Made by a program: the position numbers and the translations under genes
Assembly: GCF_001648595.1 (NCBI RefSeq)
Contig: NZ_LBAW01000006.1
Span: 124,001 to 188,000, forward strand
Origin: Legionella bozemanae
GTDB lineage: Bacteria > Pseudomonadota > Gammaproteobacteria > Legionellales > Legionellaceae
Length of the DNA stretch: 64,000 bases
Direction: 5' to 3'
Part shown: positions 34,958-44,399 of the stretch, in pieces
How the letters are laid out: each line of letters starts with the position of its first letter
Numbering within the stretch: position 1 is the stretch's first letter
The notes under the pieces: model-generated
Seen by the model: the letters and a program-made list of their open reading frames with translations, nothing else
What the model was told of the DNA's origin: nothing
Database searches by the model: none

Positions 34958-35675
34958 TTTTTTTCTTCAGATTTAATACTACAAATATAATTAGTACCAC
35001 CAATGCCATAACAAACCACTGCAAAGCATAAGCTAAATGCCGCTGTGGAGGCATGGATACCGTCTCCCACTCACGCACAAATCCATTTGCATCGTGCTTG
35101 TCGAGGCGAATAATAAACGGAGAGACTGATTTTTGCAAAATTTGACTTATCAATTGATCATCCACACGTTCCAAAATGATTATTTTATTCCCTTTTTCTT
35201 CCAAAGCAGGCCCCAAAACCCATTGATTTTTACTTGGAAAGTATGCCGAGCCCTGCAATTCTACCATTCCTTTGGGAAACTGGATGTTTGGGAGAACGCG
35301 GCGTGTCACCTCCCCTGGAACCCAACCTCTGTCTATAATAATGATAGAACCATCAGATAATTCCAAAGGTGATAATACATCATAACCAAATTGATGATTA
35401 TGATGCTGGTTATCCAGTAAAAAAACCTGCGATAAATACCTACCTTTGAGTACTATGCGTTCATATTGCAAAGGCAATTTTTCCTTTGTGGTCCAAGGGA
35501 CTGGTTTTTGCTTCTCTTGTGTCTTTTGTGCAACAATCATTTTTGTTTTTTCATCGGCACGATAAATTTGCCAAAAGCCAAGGCGCACAAATAAGGAAAA
35601 AAATAAGATAGCGAGTATTAACATCGGCCAGCTTGGGGTGAAACGAAATTTAAAACAGGTTAAACTAGGCATCAT
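34941..35675 (-). CDS. SURF1-family cytochrome oxidase assembly protein
   Basis: SURF1 proteins help insert heme A into cytochrome c oxidase. The 244-residue sequence has the two terminal membrane helices (about residues 15-34 and 216-236) with a periplasmic domain between them. Characteristic segments are FLLDNQ.. .GYDVLSPLELSDG, IIIDRGWVPGE (about residue 122) and HLAYALQWFVMA at the second helix. No strong ribosome binding site precedes ATG 35675. It heads the minus-strand oxidase assembly operon, divergent from the DUF2909-type gene. Confidence 0.92.
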   Translation of the reverse strand: MMPSLTCFKFRFTPSWPMLILAILFFSLFVRLGFWQIYRADEKTKMIVAQKTQEKQKPVPWTTKEKLPLQYERIVLKGRYLSQVFLLDNQHHNHQFGYDVLSPLELSDGSIIIIDRGWVPGEVTRRVLPNIQFPKGMVELQGSAYFPSKNQWVLGPALEEKGNKIIILERVDDQLISQILQKSVSPFIIRLDKHDANGFVREWETVSMPPQRHLAYALQWFVMALVVLIIFVVLNLKKKNEKTS

Positions 35676-35730
35676 TATTAATTGTTCAAATGTTAGTCAT
35701 GATAAGACAGCAATTTCGGGAGTATAACAA

Positions 35731-35934
35731 ATGATCACTAAAATTATCATCATCTGTGTCATGATTATCATCGCCGGCTCTCTAGCAAGCGGTCTTTTTT
35801 TTCTTATTCGAGACTCAGGCAATTCCAAACGCACCGTCAAAGCCTTAACTATAAGAATAACTATTTCAGTGAGTTTATTTATATTTTTATTAATTGCTTT
35901 TAAACTGGGTCTAATTAAGCCTCATGGCATTTAA
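35731..35934 (+). CDS. Twin-transmembrane protein (DUF2909 type)
   Basis: A 67-residue protein made of two membrane helices (about residues 3-26 and 43-62) joined by a basic loop (RDSGNSKRTVKALTIRI). This shape and its placement next to SURF1 match small DUF2909 proteins commonly found by oxidase assembly genes. GGGAG upstream supports the start. The function is unknown. Confidence 0.8.
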   Translation: MITKIIIICVMIIIAGSLASGLFFLIRDSGNSKRTVKALTIRITISVSLFIFLLIAFKLGLIKPHGI

Positions 35935-35948
35935 TTAATGTAAGTTCG

Positions 35949-36024
35949 AAATAAAAAGTTTTTTACTTTTTATTTTGCTAAACGAACGTTATCCCGCAAA
36001 AATGCGAAGCATTTTGCATGGGAT
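35949..36024. terminator. Two consecutive hairpins after the DUF2909-type gene
   Basis: The first hairpin is A/T-rich with 11-base arms (35949-35959, 35965-35975). The second has arms ATCCCGCAAAAATGC / GCATTTTGCATGGGAT (35991-36024, nearly perfect). Either could end the transcript from 35731; the second lies close to the start of the next gene and may fold in its leader. Confidence 0.5.
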
Positions 36025-36058
36025 CCATTCTAAATAACCCTGACCTTAAGGATATAAT

Positions 36059-36508
36059 ATGCGTATCTTGTTAATCAGTTTTCTATTTCTCTGTAATTGG
36101 ATACACGCTGACACGATAAAGAACTATATGAACATTGCTGATAATATTCCACAGATGGAAATTAAAGCGGATCCTCAGGCACAAGCATGGGCACGCTCAG
36201 CTCGTCATGTTTTAACCATAACTTGCGAAAGTATTGCAGAAACAATGATTCATGCAAATGAAATGGCAAAAAATCAAGGTAATCCTATATTTTGTTTGCC
36301 AGCAGGAGTACAACTCAATGCATTTACTCTTTGCGAGTTGATTCAGCAAACTTATAAGGAATTATCAAGCCAGCAAAGCGATAAAGATTCTATGACTGTA
36401 TCACAGGTAGCCTGGTTAGGCGCGAATAAACATTACCCCTGCCAACAAAATAAAAATGCGCTATCTCATGTTTCTGCGGCATTTGGACCAGCTTCAGAAC
36501 AACATTGA
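36059..36508 (+). CDS. Small exported protein with Rap1a/Tai-like C-terminal domain
   Basis: A 149-residue protein with an N-terminal signal peptide (LLISFLFLCNWIHA). The C-terminal part has the pattern of Rap1a/Tai domains: a Cys-Leu-Pro-x-Gly-Val segment (CLPAGVQLNA, about residue 80), an amphipathic helix, and a final block ending in YPC (about residue 125). The two Cys probably form a disulfide. Such domains occur in immunity proteins for type VI amidase effectors and in many small periplasmic proteins of unknown role. No secretion genes or toxin are nearby, so only the fold class is proposed. Confidence 0.55.
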   Translation: MRILLISFLFLCNWIHADTIKNYMNIADNIPQMEIKADPQAQAWARSARHVLTITCESIAETMIHANEMAKNQGNPIFCLPAGVQLNAFTLCELIQQTYKELSSQQSDKDSMTVSQVAWLGANKHYPCQQNKNALSHVSAAFGPASEQH

Positions 36509-36569
36509 TCGTAAGTGAGAACGGGCTGTATTCGGCGCATCTTGCGATAAAATTGGAACATTCTGAGTC

Positions 36570-36604
36570 ATAGCCTGGATGCTTCGCTAACACCTCCAGG
36601 CTAT
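36570..36604. terminator. Inverted repeat between convergent genes
   Basis: A perfect 10-base stem (36570-36579 with 36595-36604) with a 15-base loop lies between two convergent stop codons. A T-run is lacking on the plus strand; probable bidirectional transcript end. Confidence 0.5.
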
Positions 36605-36620
36605 ACAACATTAAGTCAAT

Positions 36621-36962
36621 TTATTTACTAAATTCTTCAAAAGCTTCTAAAGCTTCAGCAGCATACATTAAAGATGGGCCGCCCCCCATATATACAGCCA
36701 TACCTAAGGTTTCTAAAAGTTCTTCGCGTGTTGTTTGTAATTTAATTAATGCTTGAGAATGAAATCCGATGCAGCCAGGGCATTGTTTGGCAACAGCTAA
36801 AGCCATAGCAATTAATTCTTTGGTTTTTTTATCTAATACACCGTCTTTACTCGCTGCTTGGGCTATAGCTGAAAATCCAGACATTACTTCTGGCATTTCC
36901 TTGCGCATTTTAGCTAATTGGGTACTAATATCTTTGGTGATCTGAGAAAATTTATCTGACAT
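36621..36962 (-). CDS. Carboxymuconolactone decarboxylase / AhpD-like protein
   Basis: A 113-residue all-helical protein. The CxxC pair (AKQCPGCIGFHSQAL, about residues 52-66) with the following His is the AhpD-type redox site, so it probably acts as a small peroxidase or disulfide reductase partner rather than as a decarboxylase. GGAGC lies nine bases upstream of the ATG. It stands alone, convergent with the gene at 36059. Confidence 0.88.
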   Translation of the reverse strand: MSDKFSQITKDISTQLAKMRKEMPEVMSGFSAIAQAASKDGVLDKKTKELIAMALAVAKQCPGCIGFHSQALIKLQTTREELLETLGMAVYMGGGPSLMYAAEALEAFEEFSK

Positions 36963-37177
36963 TTAAGAAAGCTCCTTTTTGAAACCACTTATTTATGTTT
37001 CATCGTTCTGTTATTCTTAAAACAACAATAAATGGTTTAGTTTGAGTAATTATTTTTATATAAATACCGAGAGGGCACTTCTCGGGCCTAGTTACATTTC
37101 TACTGCCTGCAAAACTGACGAAATGCAAACAGGCTCCTAAATTTACAGCATTACTTTGTTTAGAAAAAGATTATTGA

Positions 37178-37711
37178 TTAAGAAACAGCACGATTTAATG
37201 TTTCTTTTGCTAAAGTTAGGCGGCGTTCTACTTCCCCTAATTCTGCTTTTAAATGCAAAATTGCACTTGAATTACGATTATGTTTCAAATGCTCCAAAGT
37301 CTTAGTCATTGCCTGCTGTTGTTCTAAAAGCGTATGAATCTCCATTTCAAGATCGTTTATCCATTGTTGTCTGGTACTTAACATCTTTATGCCAAAATAA
37401 ACTTTTTCCTTAGGTTTATTTTTGCCTTGATGCATTTGGCATAAAACGACTAAGACATTAATTTTCTGTCTGATTCGCTCTGCCAAATAAAAAGCGCTAT
37501 GTGTGTTTTGTTGTTTGGATAACGTATGGATGTCTGCTTTAATTTCTGCAATGCACGCAGAACCGCTTACATCTGCATCAAAACGAAATAACCCTTTAGG
37601 TAACTGGTGGCCTGAAAAAAGAGAACCGAGTTCACTAATTTTCCATTCCAATTCAGGTAATCGCTCCATTAACTGACTCAGTAATTCGTTCGATGCTTCT
37701 GGTGTATCCAT
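37178..37711 (-). CDS. PriC-like primosomal replication protein
   Basis: A 177-residue helical, coiled-coil-rich protein. The order of features recalls PriC of gammaproteobacteria: FRFDADV near residue 42 (compare the SxRFD...LF region), AFYLAERIRQKI near residue 77 (compare WLAEHLxxQ), a basic middle, and a C-terminal heptad-like helix (about 115-175). PriC restarts stalled replication forks by loading DnaB. The similarity is judged by eye and is modest, so a generic coiled-coil protein remains possible. Confidence 0.55.
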   Translation of the reverse strand: MDTPEASNELLSQLMERLPELEWKISELGSLFSGHQLPKGLFRFDADVSGSACIAEIKADIHTLSKQQNTHSAFYLAERIRQKINVLVVLCQMHQGKNKPKEKVYFGIKMLSTRQQWINDLEMEIHTLLEQQQAMTKTLEHLKHNRNSSAILHLKAELGEVERRLTLAKETLNRAVS

Positions 37712-37769
37712 GCTTTTTTAATCTCAAATACCCCCTTCTTACTCAGGGCTAGGAACGTATGCAAATGTT

Positions 37770-39179
37770 TTAATCTGGAAGAGCAGCGTCCAATACAGCT
37801 GTTTTTCCTTGTGACCAAGTACTTATAAATGGGGGCAAGCACATTAAAATTAAACCAAAAATTAAGGTCGATTCATAACGCGCCAAGCTGCCTACATTAA
37901 TTCCTTCTGGTGGGATAAAACTCACCGCCAAGGTAGCGCATACACCAATAATGCCTACACCTGCAACAAATAACATACCAATTAAACCGCCGGGAATTTG
38001 AAAAGGTCGATGGTGATGCGGCTCGGAAAGCCTTAATTTAATTGCTGCTGCAAACATAATGAAATACATCAACATGTACAATTGTGCCGCTAAAGCGGTT
38101 AACAACCAATAAGATCCATTCACACTAGGCATAAATAAGAATAAGCCTGACAGTATCGTAACAATGCTTGCCTGAGTATAAAGCATCACAACTGGTGCAC
38201 CTTTTGCGTTAGTACGTTGGAAATATTCAGGTAAATTGCCATCTTCCGCAGCAACCAACAATCCTTTTGTCGGTGCAATTATCCAATTACTCACACCACC
38301 AAGCCCCCCTAAAACCAGCATTACAGCGACCACAGGCATCATCCAAAACATGTGATAACTGGAAAAGAATGCTTCGAATGCTTGCATAATTCCTGCTACC
38401 AAATTGATGTCCTTCCCGGGTAACACAATCGCTATAGCCAAAGACCCCAGGATTAAGGTACTTAAAATAATTGCTACTGAATAAATTAAGACCTTAGGAA
38501 AAGCATGCTGCGGATTGTTGACATCATTGGCATGAACTGTTGCAATTTCGATACCACAAAAAGACATAATGATTGCGGTTAGGGAAACCCACATGGATTT
38601 ATCATCTAAATGCGGTACGATACTCGGAATGTCAAATTGGATTTGCAAAGGATTGCCTTGAGTAACCCAAACGACTCCAAGGCCGATAATCAACGACATA
38701 GGTAATAATAAACCAGCAAGAGAACATAGGTTACTGAATGCGGCCGAAGATTTCATTCCACGCAAGTTCAATATCGTAGCCCCCCAAAATGAACTCACAA
38801 TTATTGCCCAGAGAAAATAAGGATTACTTGTCAATGCCGGATTAATTAAATAGCCAATCGTCCCCCCGACAAAAGATAAAATCGTTGGATACCAAATTAC
38901 ATTTTCTATCCACTGCAGCCAAATGGCTAAAAAACCCATTTTTTTGCCAAAAGCGTGTTTGACCCAAATGTAAATCCCTCCCTGTTTTGCCCACCCTGAA
39001 GCTAATTCTGCTGAAACCAAAGCTGTAGGGATTAGAAAAAATAAAGCACCTAAAACAAAATAAAAAATTAATTGACTACCAAACAGGGCTGTAGCAGGCA
39101 AATTACGTATGCTATCTACAGAACCAACTGTTATCATAGTCAGACTGAAAATTGTCAGTGAATATTTTTTATCGATCAT
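37770..39179 (-). CDS. APC-superfamily amino acid permease
   Basis: A 469-residue inner-membrane transporter with about 12 helices. The N-terminal helix carries MITVGSVDSIRNLPATALFG, a GadC/glutamate-antiporter-like pattern; SAELASGWAKQGGIYIWVKHAFG (helix 2-3) and IMSFCGIEIATVHANDVNNP (helix 6) are typical APC segments. It may exchange an amino acid for a decarboxylation product or simply import one. L. pneumophila lives on amino acids and has many such permeases. Substrate unknown. Confidence 0.88.
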   Translation of the reverse strand: MIDKKYSLTIFSLTMITVGSVDSIRNLPATALFGSQLIFYFVLGALFFLIPTALVSAELASGWAKQGGIYIWVKHAFGKKMGFLAIWLQWIENVIWYPTILSFVGGTIGYLINPALTSNPYFLWAIIVSSFWGATILNLRGMKSSAAFSNLCSLAGLLLPMSLIIGLGVVWVTQGNPLQIQFDIPSIVPHLDDKSMWVSLTAIIMSFCGIEIATVHANDVNNPQHAFPKVLIYSVAIILSTLILGSLAIAIVLPGKDINLVAGIMQAFEAFFSSYHMFWMMPVVAVMLVLGGLGGVSNWIIAPTKGLLVAAEDGNLPEYFQRTNAKGAPVVMLYTQASIVTILSGLFLFMPSVNGSYWLLTALAAQLYMLMYFIMFAAAIKLRLSEPHHHRPFQIPGGLIGMLFVAGVGIIGVCATLAVSFIPPEGINVGSLARYESTLIFGLILMCLPPFISTWSQGKTAVLDAALPD

Positions 39180-39698
39180 CGCATTCCTTCAGTGCAGTTT
39201 TGGGCATGCAGAAGCACAATTATATAAGAATTAGCTTAAGAAACCCTTAATAATAGGGTAGTAATTAAACAAAATGTTCCTTAATTTTGTTCATCAACCC
39301 GCAAGCTTTTAGCGTGCACTGTAAAATAACATGATTTAATCAGAAAATCTCTGCCTTTTTTCCTATCTTTATGCACAAAATCATATACCCCCACCAGAGA
39401 AGTAAGCAACATCAAAAACTTCTCGCTTAAAAATTAATAATTATATTTGTACGACTTGCTTGAACCAGAAAAGTTCTAATTAGATTTGCTGCAGCAATTA
39501 AATATTCGCGCACTGAAAAAATCATGTAAAAAATACATTTGGGAACAGAAACTTTACTAAACTTCATTATAATAATATCTATGGACTTAATCCTTAAAAT
39601 TTTAGGTAGAATAGTATTTCAAATTGACCCATGGGCAGGACAGTTTCATATCATAGCTTCTCTGTGCTATAGTTTCTATTTTTTTCGGGCAACATACC
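39180..39698. other. 519-base intergenic region upstream of ffh
   Basis: The divergent gap between the APC permease and ffh has no ORF that I can support. It is A/T-rich with an extended -10-like TGCTATAGT about 30 bases before the ffh ATG (39663-39671), which is the best ffh promoter candidate. A small RNA cannot be excluded, but I could not recognise 4.5S, 6S or any tRNA in it. Confidence 0.5.
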
Positions 39699-41078
39699 AT
39701 GTTTGAAACCTTAACCGAACGTTTGACCCGCACCTTTAAAAATCTACGGGGGCAGGGCCGATTAACTGAAGAGAATGTACAACACGCATTGCGTGAGGTC
39801 AGGCTTTCACTGCTTGAAGCAGATGTTGCCTTACCTGTTATTAAAGAATTTATTGAGCAAGTAAAACAAAAGGCTTTGGGACAGGAAGTTTTAACTGAAT
39901 TAAATCCCGATCAAGCCTTCATTAAAATCGTTCATGATGAGTTAATTCATATCATGGGCGATGAACGTGCTGAGCTTAATTTTAAAACCCAACCTCCTGC
40001 AGTATTTCTGATGGCTGGATTGCAAGGTTCGGGAAAAACAACCAGTACTGCAAAACTCGCCCGTTATTTAAAAGAATCTGAAAACAAAAAAGTAATGGTA
40101 GTCAGCGTCGACGTTTATCGGCCCGCTGCAATTCAACAGCTTAAAGTATTAGCAGAACAAATAGATGTCACTTTCTTCCCAGCAGAAGCAAATGAAGAGC
40201 CGCTCGCTATTGCAAAAAAAGCGCTTGATACTGCGAAAAAGCAATATGTGGATGTACTGCTGGTCGATACAGCGGGGCGTTTACATATTGATACCGATAT
40301 GATGAACGAAATTAAAGGATTACATCAGGCACTTCATCCGATTGAAACCCTATTTGTTGTAGACAGCATGACCGGTCAAGATGCTGCAAATACAGCAAAA
40401 GCCTTTCATGAAACGTTACCATTAACGGGGGTCATTCTGACTAAAACCGATGGTGATGCTCGCGGGGGTGCTGCTTTGTCTGTAAGGCAGATTACAGGGA
40501 AACCAATCAAATTTATTGGTAGCGGTGAGAAAGTAGAGGCCCTAGAACCATTTCATCCTGAGCGAATTGCGTCAAGAATTCTTGGTATGGGTGATATTCT
40601 TACCCTTATCGAAGAAGTCGAACGAAAAGCAGACAAACAAGCTAGTGAAAAACTGGCTAAAAAACTGAAAAAAGGCAAAAGCTTTGATCTGGAAGATTTC
40701 AAACAGCAATTGTTGCAAATGAATAATATGGGTGGCATTGCAGGCATGATGAGCAAACTACCTGGTGTCAGCCAAATGATGCCCCAACAGGCAATGAAAC
40801 AAGTCAGTGATAAAGCCATGGCACAAACTATTGCCATTATTAACTCCATGACGCCCAAAGAACGCCGTATCCCCAAACTGATTGTGGGTTCACGCAAGAA
40901 ACGTATTGCCTTGGGTTCAGGAACACAAATACAGGATGTGAATAAGTTATTAAAGCAATTTGAACAAATGCAAAAAATGATGAAAAAATTTACCAAACCT
41001 GGTGGGATGCAAAAAATGATGCGTGGAATTGGTGGTATGGCTGGGTTAAAAGGCATATTACCCGATGATTTTAAATAA
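39699..41078 (+). CDS. ffh: Signal recognition particle protein Ffh
   Basis: GTPase that binds 4.5S RNA and signal sequences and targets membrane proteins to FtsY. The N domain (helical, about residues 1-88) leads to the G domain with G1 GLQGSGKTTS (about 107-116), DTAGRL (about 190) and TKTDGD (about 249). The M domain (about 300-459) is Met-rich (NNMGGIAGMMSKLPG, MQKMMKKF) and carries the RNA-binding SGTQIQDVNKLLKQF segment. Length of 459 is normal. It heads the ffh-rpsP-rimM-trmD-rplS block. Confidence 0.98.
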   Translation: MFETLTERLTRTFKNLRGQGRLTEENVQHALREVRLSLLEADVALPVIKEFIEQVKQKALGQEVLTELNPDQAFIKIVHDELIHIMGDERAELNFKTQPPAVFLMAGLQGSGKTTSTAKLARYLKESENKKVMVVSVDVYRPAAIQQLKVLAEQIDVTFFPAEANEEPLAIAKKALDTAKKQYVDVLLVDTAGRLHIDTDMMNEIKGLHQALHPIETLFVVDSMTGQDAANTAKAFHETLPLTGVILTKTDGDARGGAALSVRQITGKPIKFIGSGEKVEALEPFHPERIASRILGMGDILTLIEEVERKADKQASEKLAKKLKKGKSFDLEDFKQQLLQMNNMGGIAGMMSKLPGVSQMMPQQAMKQVSDKAMAQTIAIINSMTPKERRIPKLIVGSRKKRIALGSGTQIQDVNKLLKQFEQMQKMMKKFTKPGGMQKMMRGIGGMAGLKGILPDDFK

Positions 41079-41115
41079 TTCGCAAGAATTACTTCACATG
41101 CTGAATTAATTTTCG

Positions 41116-41121
41116 TACAAT
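41116..41121 (+). promoter_or_regulatory. Candidate -10 box of the rpsP operon
   Basis: TACAAT lies 43 bases before the rpsP ATG in the 85-base gap after ffh, with a weak TTAATT-like -35 region about 18 bases further upstream. It suggests that the rpsP-rplS genes have their own promoter in addition to read-through from ffh. Confidence 0.45.
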
Positions 41122-41163
41122 ACACGGCATTTTTACGTAACCACTCTAAAGTAGAGGAAAACA

Positions 41164-41421
41164 ATGGTCGTTATACGTTTATCAAGAGGTGGCGCCAAAA
41201 AGCGTCCGTTTTATCATATGGTCGTTACTGACAGCCGCAAACGTCGCGATGGCAGTTACATTGAGCGCATCGGTTATTTTAACCCTATAGCGCGTGGGCA
41301 AGAAGTACGTCTGCATATTGATACAGAAAAATTAAGTCACTGGCAAAAAGTGGGCGCACAATTATCCGATCGCGTCAGTGCTTTAATTAAAGAATTTAAT
41401 AAAAAAGGCGAAGCTGCTTAA
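41164..41421 (+). CDS. rpsP: 30S ribosomal protein S16
   Basis: Small-subunit protein of 85 residues opening [21 protein letters not shown], the S16 signature. AGAGGA precedes the ATG. It is the first gene of the conserved four-gene ribosome-maturation operon; rimM begins five bases after its stop. Confidence 0.98.
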   Translation: MVVIRLSRGGAKKRPFYHMVVTDSRKRRDGSYIERIGYFNPIARGQEVRLHIDTEKLSHWQKVGAQLSDRVSALIKEFNKKGEAA

Positions 41422-41425
41422 TAAC

Positions 41426-41935
41426 GTGAATAATCAGGAAAACTGGATAGTAATTGCCCGTTTTGGGCGGCCTCATGGTGTTAAAGGTTTTGTTACGGTT
41501 CATTCCTTTACAGAACCTCGTGATAATGTTCTAAAGTATGCAGATTGGCATGCCTTTATTAACAATAAATGGCAACCAATCAAGTTATTGCGTGCTGAGG
41601 CACAAAATAAAGCCATCATAGTCCAAATTGAAGGTTATCCTGAACGTGAACACGTAGCGCACCTTACTAATATAGAAATTGCAGTTCAACAGGAACAACT
41701 TGAAAAATTAGAACCTGGTGAATATTACTGGCATCAACTTATAGGTATGAATGTGATCAACCAACAAGGTGAACTTTTTGGAAAAGTCATTGAAATAATT
41801 CCTACAGGTGCCAATGATGTGCTGGTTGTAGAGGGTAGCAAAAGACATTTAATACCTTATTTACCCAGCAAATTTATATTAGATATTGATACCAAACAGC
41901 AAATAATTACTGTTGATTGGGACATGGATTTTTAA
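41426..41935 (+). CDS. rimM: 16S rRNA processing protein RimM
   Basis: Assembly factor for the 30S head domain that binds S19. The GTG start is five bases past the rpsP stop. The N-terminal barrel domain opens IVIARFGRPHGVKGFVTVHSF (typical RxxxPHGxxG), and the PRC-barrel half holds EYYWHQLIGMNVINQQGELFG and DVLVV ... LIPYLPSKFILDID. Length of 169 residues is as expected. Confidence 0.97.
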   Translation: MNNQENWIVIARFGRPHGVKGFVTVHSFTEPRDNVLKYADWHAFINNKWQPIKLLRAEAQNKAIIVQIEGYPEREHVAHLTNIEIAVQQEQLEKLEPGEYYWHQLIGMNVINQQGELFGKVIEIIPTGANDVLVVEGSKRHLIPYLPSKFILDIDTKQQIITVDWDMDF

Positions 41936-42685
41936 GTGGGACTTCATCTTGGAGTGATTAGCTTAATCCCTGAAATACTTAATGCCCTGAATTATGGCAT
42001 TACAGGAAGAGCAATTGAGCAGGGATTAGTAAAAATTGATCACTGGAATCCCAGAGATTGGTCTTCCAGACCCTACAGGCAGGTTGATGACAAGCCTTAT
42101 GGGGGAGGTCCAGGAATGGTTATGATGTATGAGCCCTTAAAAGGGGCTATTACGCAGGCACGTAGTCAAATGCCAAGTCATTGTAAAACGATTTATCTAA
42201 GTCCTCAGGGAAAGGTAATTCGACAAAATGACTTGAATCAAGTAGTAAATGACAAACAACCCCTGCTTTTTATTTCTGGACGATATGAAGGAATTGATGA
42301 GCGTATTCTTCAACATTATGTGGATGAAGAATGGTCTCTTGGAGATTTTGTTTTAAGTGGTGGCGAGCTGGCAGCCACGGTATTTATCGATGCGATTATT
42401 CGCTTAATACCAGGTAGCTTAGGGCATCTTGGTTCAGCAGAACAAGATTCATTTATGAATGGTTTACTGGACTGCCCTCATTATACTCGACCAGCAACCG
42501 TTGATGGATTAGAGGTGCCATCTGTTTTACTAGGTGGTAATCATAGAGATATAGAACTGTGGCGAAAAAAGCAATCTCTGGGTAAAACCTGGCTTAAACG
42601 CCCGGATTTACTTGAAAAAATACAGTTAAGTGAAACAGACAAGCAATTGCTTGCTGAGTTTAAGTATGAACACGGTGATTCCTAG
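41936..42685 (+). CDS. trmD: tRNA (guanine-N1)-methyltransferase
   Basis: Methylates G37 of tRNAs that read CNN codons, guarding against frameshifts. The GTG start immediately follows the rimM stop. SPOUT trefoil-knot segments are present: DDKPYGGGPGMVM (about residue 50), LLFISGRYEGIDERI (about 108), and WSLGDFVLSGGELAA (about 132). 249 residues is the usual length. Confidence 0.98.
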   Translation: MGLHLGVISLIPEILNALNYGITGRAIEQGLVKIDHWNPRDWSSRPYRQVDDKPYGGGPGMVMMYEPLKGAITQARSQMPSHCKTIYLSPQGKVIRQNDLNQVVNDKQPLLFISGRYEGIDERILQHYVDEEWSLGDFVLSGGELAATVFIDAIIRLIPGSLGHLGSAEQDSFMNGLLDCPHYTRPATVDGLEVPSVLLGGNHRDIELWRKKQSLGKTWLKRPDLLEKIQLSETDKQLLAEFKYEHGDS

Positions 42686-42718
42686 TCCTAAAGGATGAAC
42701 CAATTTGAGGAGTAGTCC

Positions 42719-43084
42719 ATGACTAATATAATTGACCAACTGAATGCTGAGCAAATGCAAGGCAAGGAAATTCCTGAATTCAATTCTGGTGATACTGTTT
42801 TGGTTCAAGTGAAAGTAATTGAAGGCAACCGTGAGCGTTTACAGGCTTTTGAAGGTGTTGTCATAGCGAAGCGTAATCGTGGTTTAAACTCTGCATTCAC
42901 TGTTCGTAAAATTTCACACGGCGTTGGTGTTGAGCGTGTATTCCAAACTTACAGTCCTATTGTTGACAGTATTACTGTAAAAAGACGTGGTGATGTACGT
43001 CGCGCTAAACTTTATTACCTACGTAATTTGGCTGGCCGTGCAGCACGTATCAAAGAAAAATTAACCGTTAAAAAAGCAGATTAA
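42719..43084 (+). CDS. rplS: 50S ribosomal protein L19
   Basis: Large-subunit protein of 121 residues at the subunit interface. It has the L19 blocks [28 protein letters not shown] and [21 protein letters not shown] lies about ten bases before the ATG. It is the last gene of the operon and is followed by a strong hairpin. Confidence 0.98.
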   Translation: MTNIIDQLNAEQMQGKEIPEFNSGDTVLVQVKVIEGNRERLQAFEGVVIAKRNRGLNSAFTVRKISHGVGVERVFQTYSPIVDSITVKRRGDVRRAKLYYLRNLAGRAARIKEKLTVKKAD

Positions 43085-43116
43085 TATTTACGTCCTCTCT
43101 GCTCCGAATTCAATTG

Positions 43117-43142
43117 TCCCCGCGTTCGCGGGGATTTATTTT
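43117..43142 (+). terminator. Rho-independent terminator after rplS
   Basis: A GC-rich palindrome (TCCCCGCG / CGCGGGGA, 43117-43134) is followed by TTTATTTT. It lies 33 bases past the rplS stop and closes the ribosomal operon. Confidence 0.85.
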
Positions 43143-43265
43143 GTAAGCTGTTTTTCAAGTATTGAAGCGCAGCATACACGGAGCGAGCATGGCAGCGCAG
43201 AAAATCAGGTTATTTGGAACCAAGAGAGTAGAAATATAACCCCAACCCCTCCTACCCTATCAGTA

Positions 43266-44399
43266 TTAATCCAGAGTCTTCCTAAAAATCAAAGTACCTA
43301 AAATTACAATAAGTACTGTAAATAAAATAATTGGCCATACATCGGGCCATAAAATATTAAAATCAGCGCCTTTCAACATAATGTTGCGAGTAATTCTAAT
43401 AAAATGAGTCAATGGGAGTATTTGACCGAGGTATTGAGCCCAAGTTGGCATGCCACTGAAAGGGAATAAAAAACCCGAAGTCATCACCGCTACTAATATG
43501 CACGCACTAATTGCAGCAACTACTTGAAATTGTGTTTTTGCAAATGCTGAGATAACAAGCCCTAAGGACAAATTGCTAATAGCATAAAATGCCATGATGA
43601 ACAGATAAAGGGGTATACTTCCATAAAATGGAACTGCGAAAACAAAAAAAGAAATCATGAGTAAAATAAATAAAATAAAATAACCCGCAATAAAATGAGG
43701 AATTACTTTTCCAAAAATAATATTTGTGGCACTAAGCGGGGTGATTAATAGTGTTTCGAAGGTTCCAATTTCATACTCTGAGGTAATTGACATTGCTGTA
43801 AGAAGAGTAAGGGTCGTAAAAATTAATACAGAAATGAGACCAGGCACAATATTATATTGTGAAATGCCTTCAGGATTAAATTTAGCATGAATATCAAATA
43901 CAAAAGGTGGTTGCTTCGGAGCAAGATAATCTAAAGAGCCACGCAAATCATCTTCAAATACCTTAGAGGGTAGTTCAGATGCAGCACGGAACGCATTGGA
44001 TATCGAAATTGGATCTGATGCATCTGCTTCAATTAATACATGTGGTTTTTTTCCCCGTATTAAATCCCTTGAAAAATTAGGAGGAATGTTAATCACAAAA
44101 AGTCCTTTTCCACTAAGCAATAGTTTATCTGCAGCTTTTTCTGATTGCGCAATAAAATTCAGCGAGAAATAGTCTGTATGTTTAAGACCTTCAAGCAGCG
44201 TGCGCGTAAATGAGTTCTCTTCGGAAGAAATCACTGCCGTAGGTAAATGTTTGGGATTCGTATTAATCATGAATCCAAATAAAAGTATTTGCATTACTGG
44301 AATTAAGAATAATAATAAAAAAGTTGGAATATTTCGTTTGATCTGAATAAATTCTTTTTTAGCTACCGAAAAAACTCGCCAAAGTTCCATTTTTATCAT
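43266..44399 (-). CDS. ABC-2 type transporter permease (YbhR/YhhJ-like), copy 1
   Basis: A 377-residue inner-membrane subunit with one helix near the N-terminus (about residues 25-45), a periplasmic domain of about 150 residues, and five helices in the C-terminal half. This is the layout of YbhS/YbhR exporters. It is clearly paralogous to the permease at 46221 (same length; shared blocks such as FGFMINTNPKHLPTA, VLIEADASDP, SEYEIGTFETLLITPL, FGKVIPHFIAGY). It starts right after the ATPase stop. Together they probably form the heterodimeric pore of an exporter. Confidence 0.9.
   Translation of the reverse strand: MIKMELWRVFSVAKKEFIQIKRNIPTFLLLFLIPVMQILLFGFMINTNPKHLPTAVISSEENSFTRTLLEGLKHTDYFSLNFIAQSEKAADKLLLSGKGLFVINIPPNFSRDLIRGKKPHVLIEADASDPISISNAFRAASELPSKVFEDDLRGSLDYLAPKQPPFVFDIHAKFNPEGISQYNIVPGLISVLIFTTLTLLTAMSITSEYEIGTFETLLITPLSATNIIFGKVIPHFIAGYFILFILLMISFFVFAVPFYGSIPLYLFIMAFYAISNLSLGLVISAFAKTQFQVVAAISACILVAVMTSGFLFPFSGMPTWAQYLGQILPLTHFIRITRNIMLKGADFNILWPDVWPIILFTVLIVILGTLIFRKTLD

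Noticed and set aside
36059-36508. Type VI immunity gene in a type VI locus
   Set aside because: No type VI structural gene or amidase toxin is in the window; only domain resemblance is kept.
40553-41164. 203-codon minus-strand frame over the end of ffh
   Set aside because: It is the antisense shadow of the Met-rich M domain; the plus-strand gene is certain.
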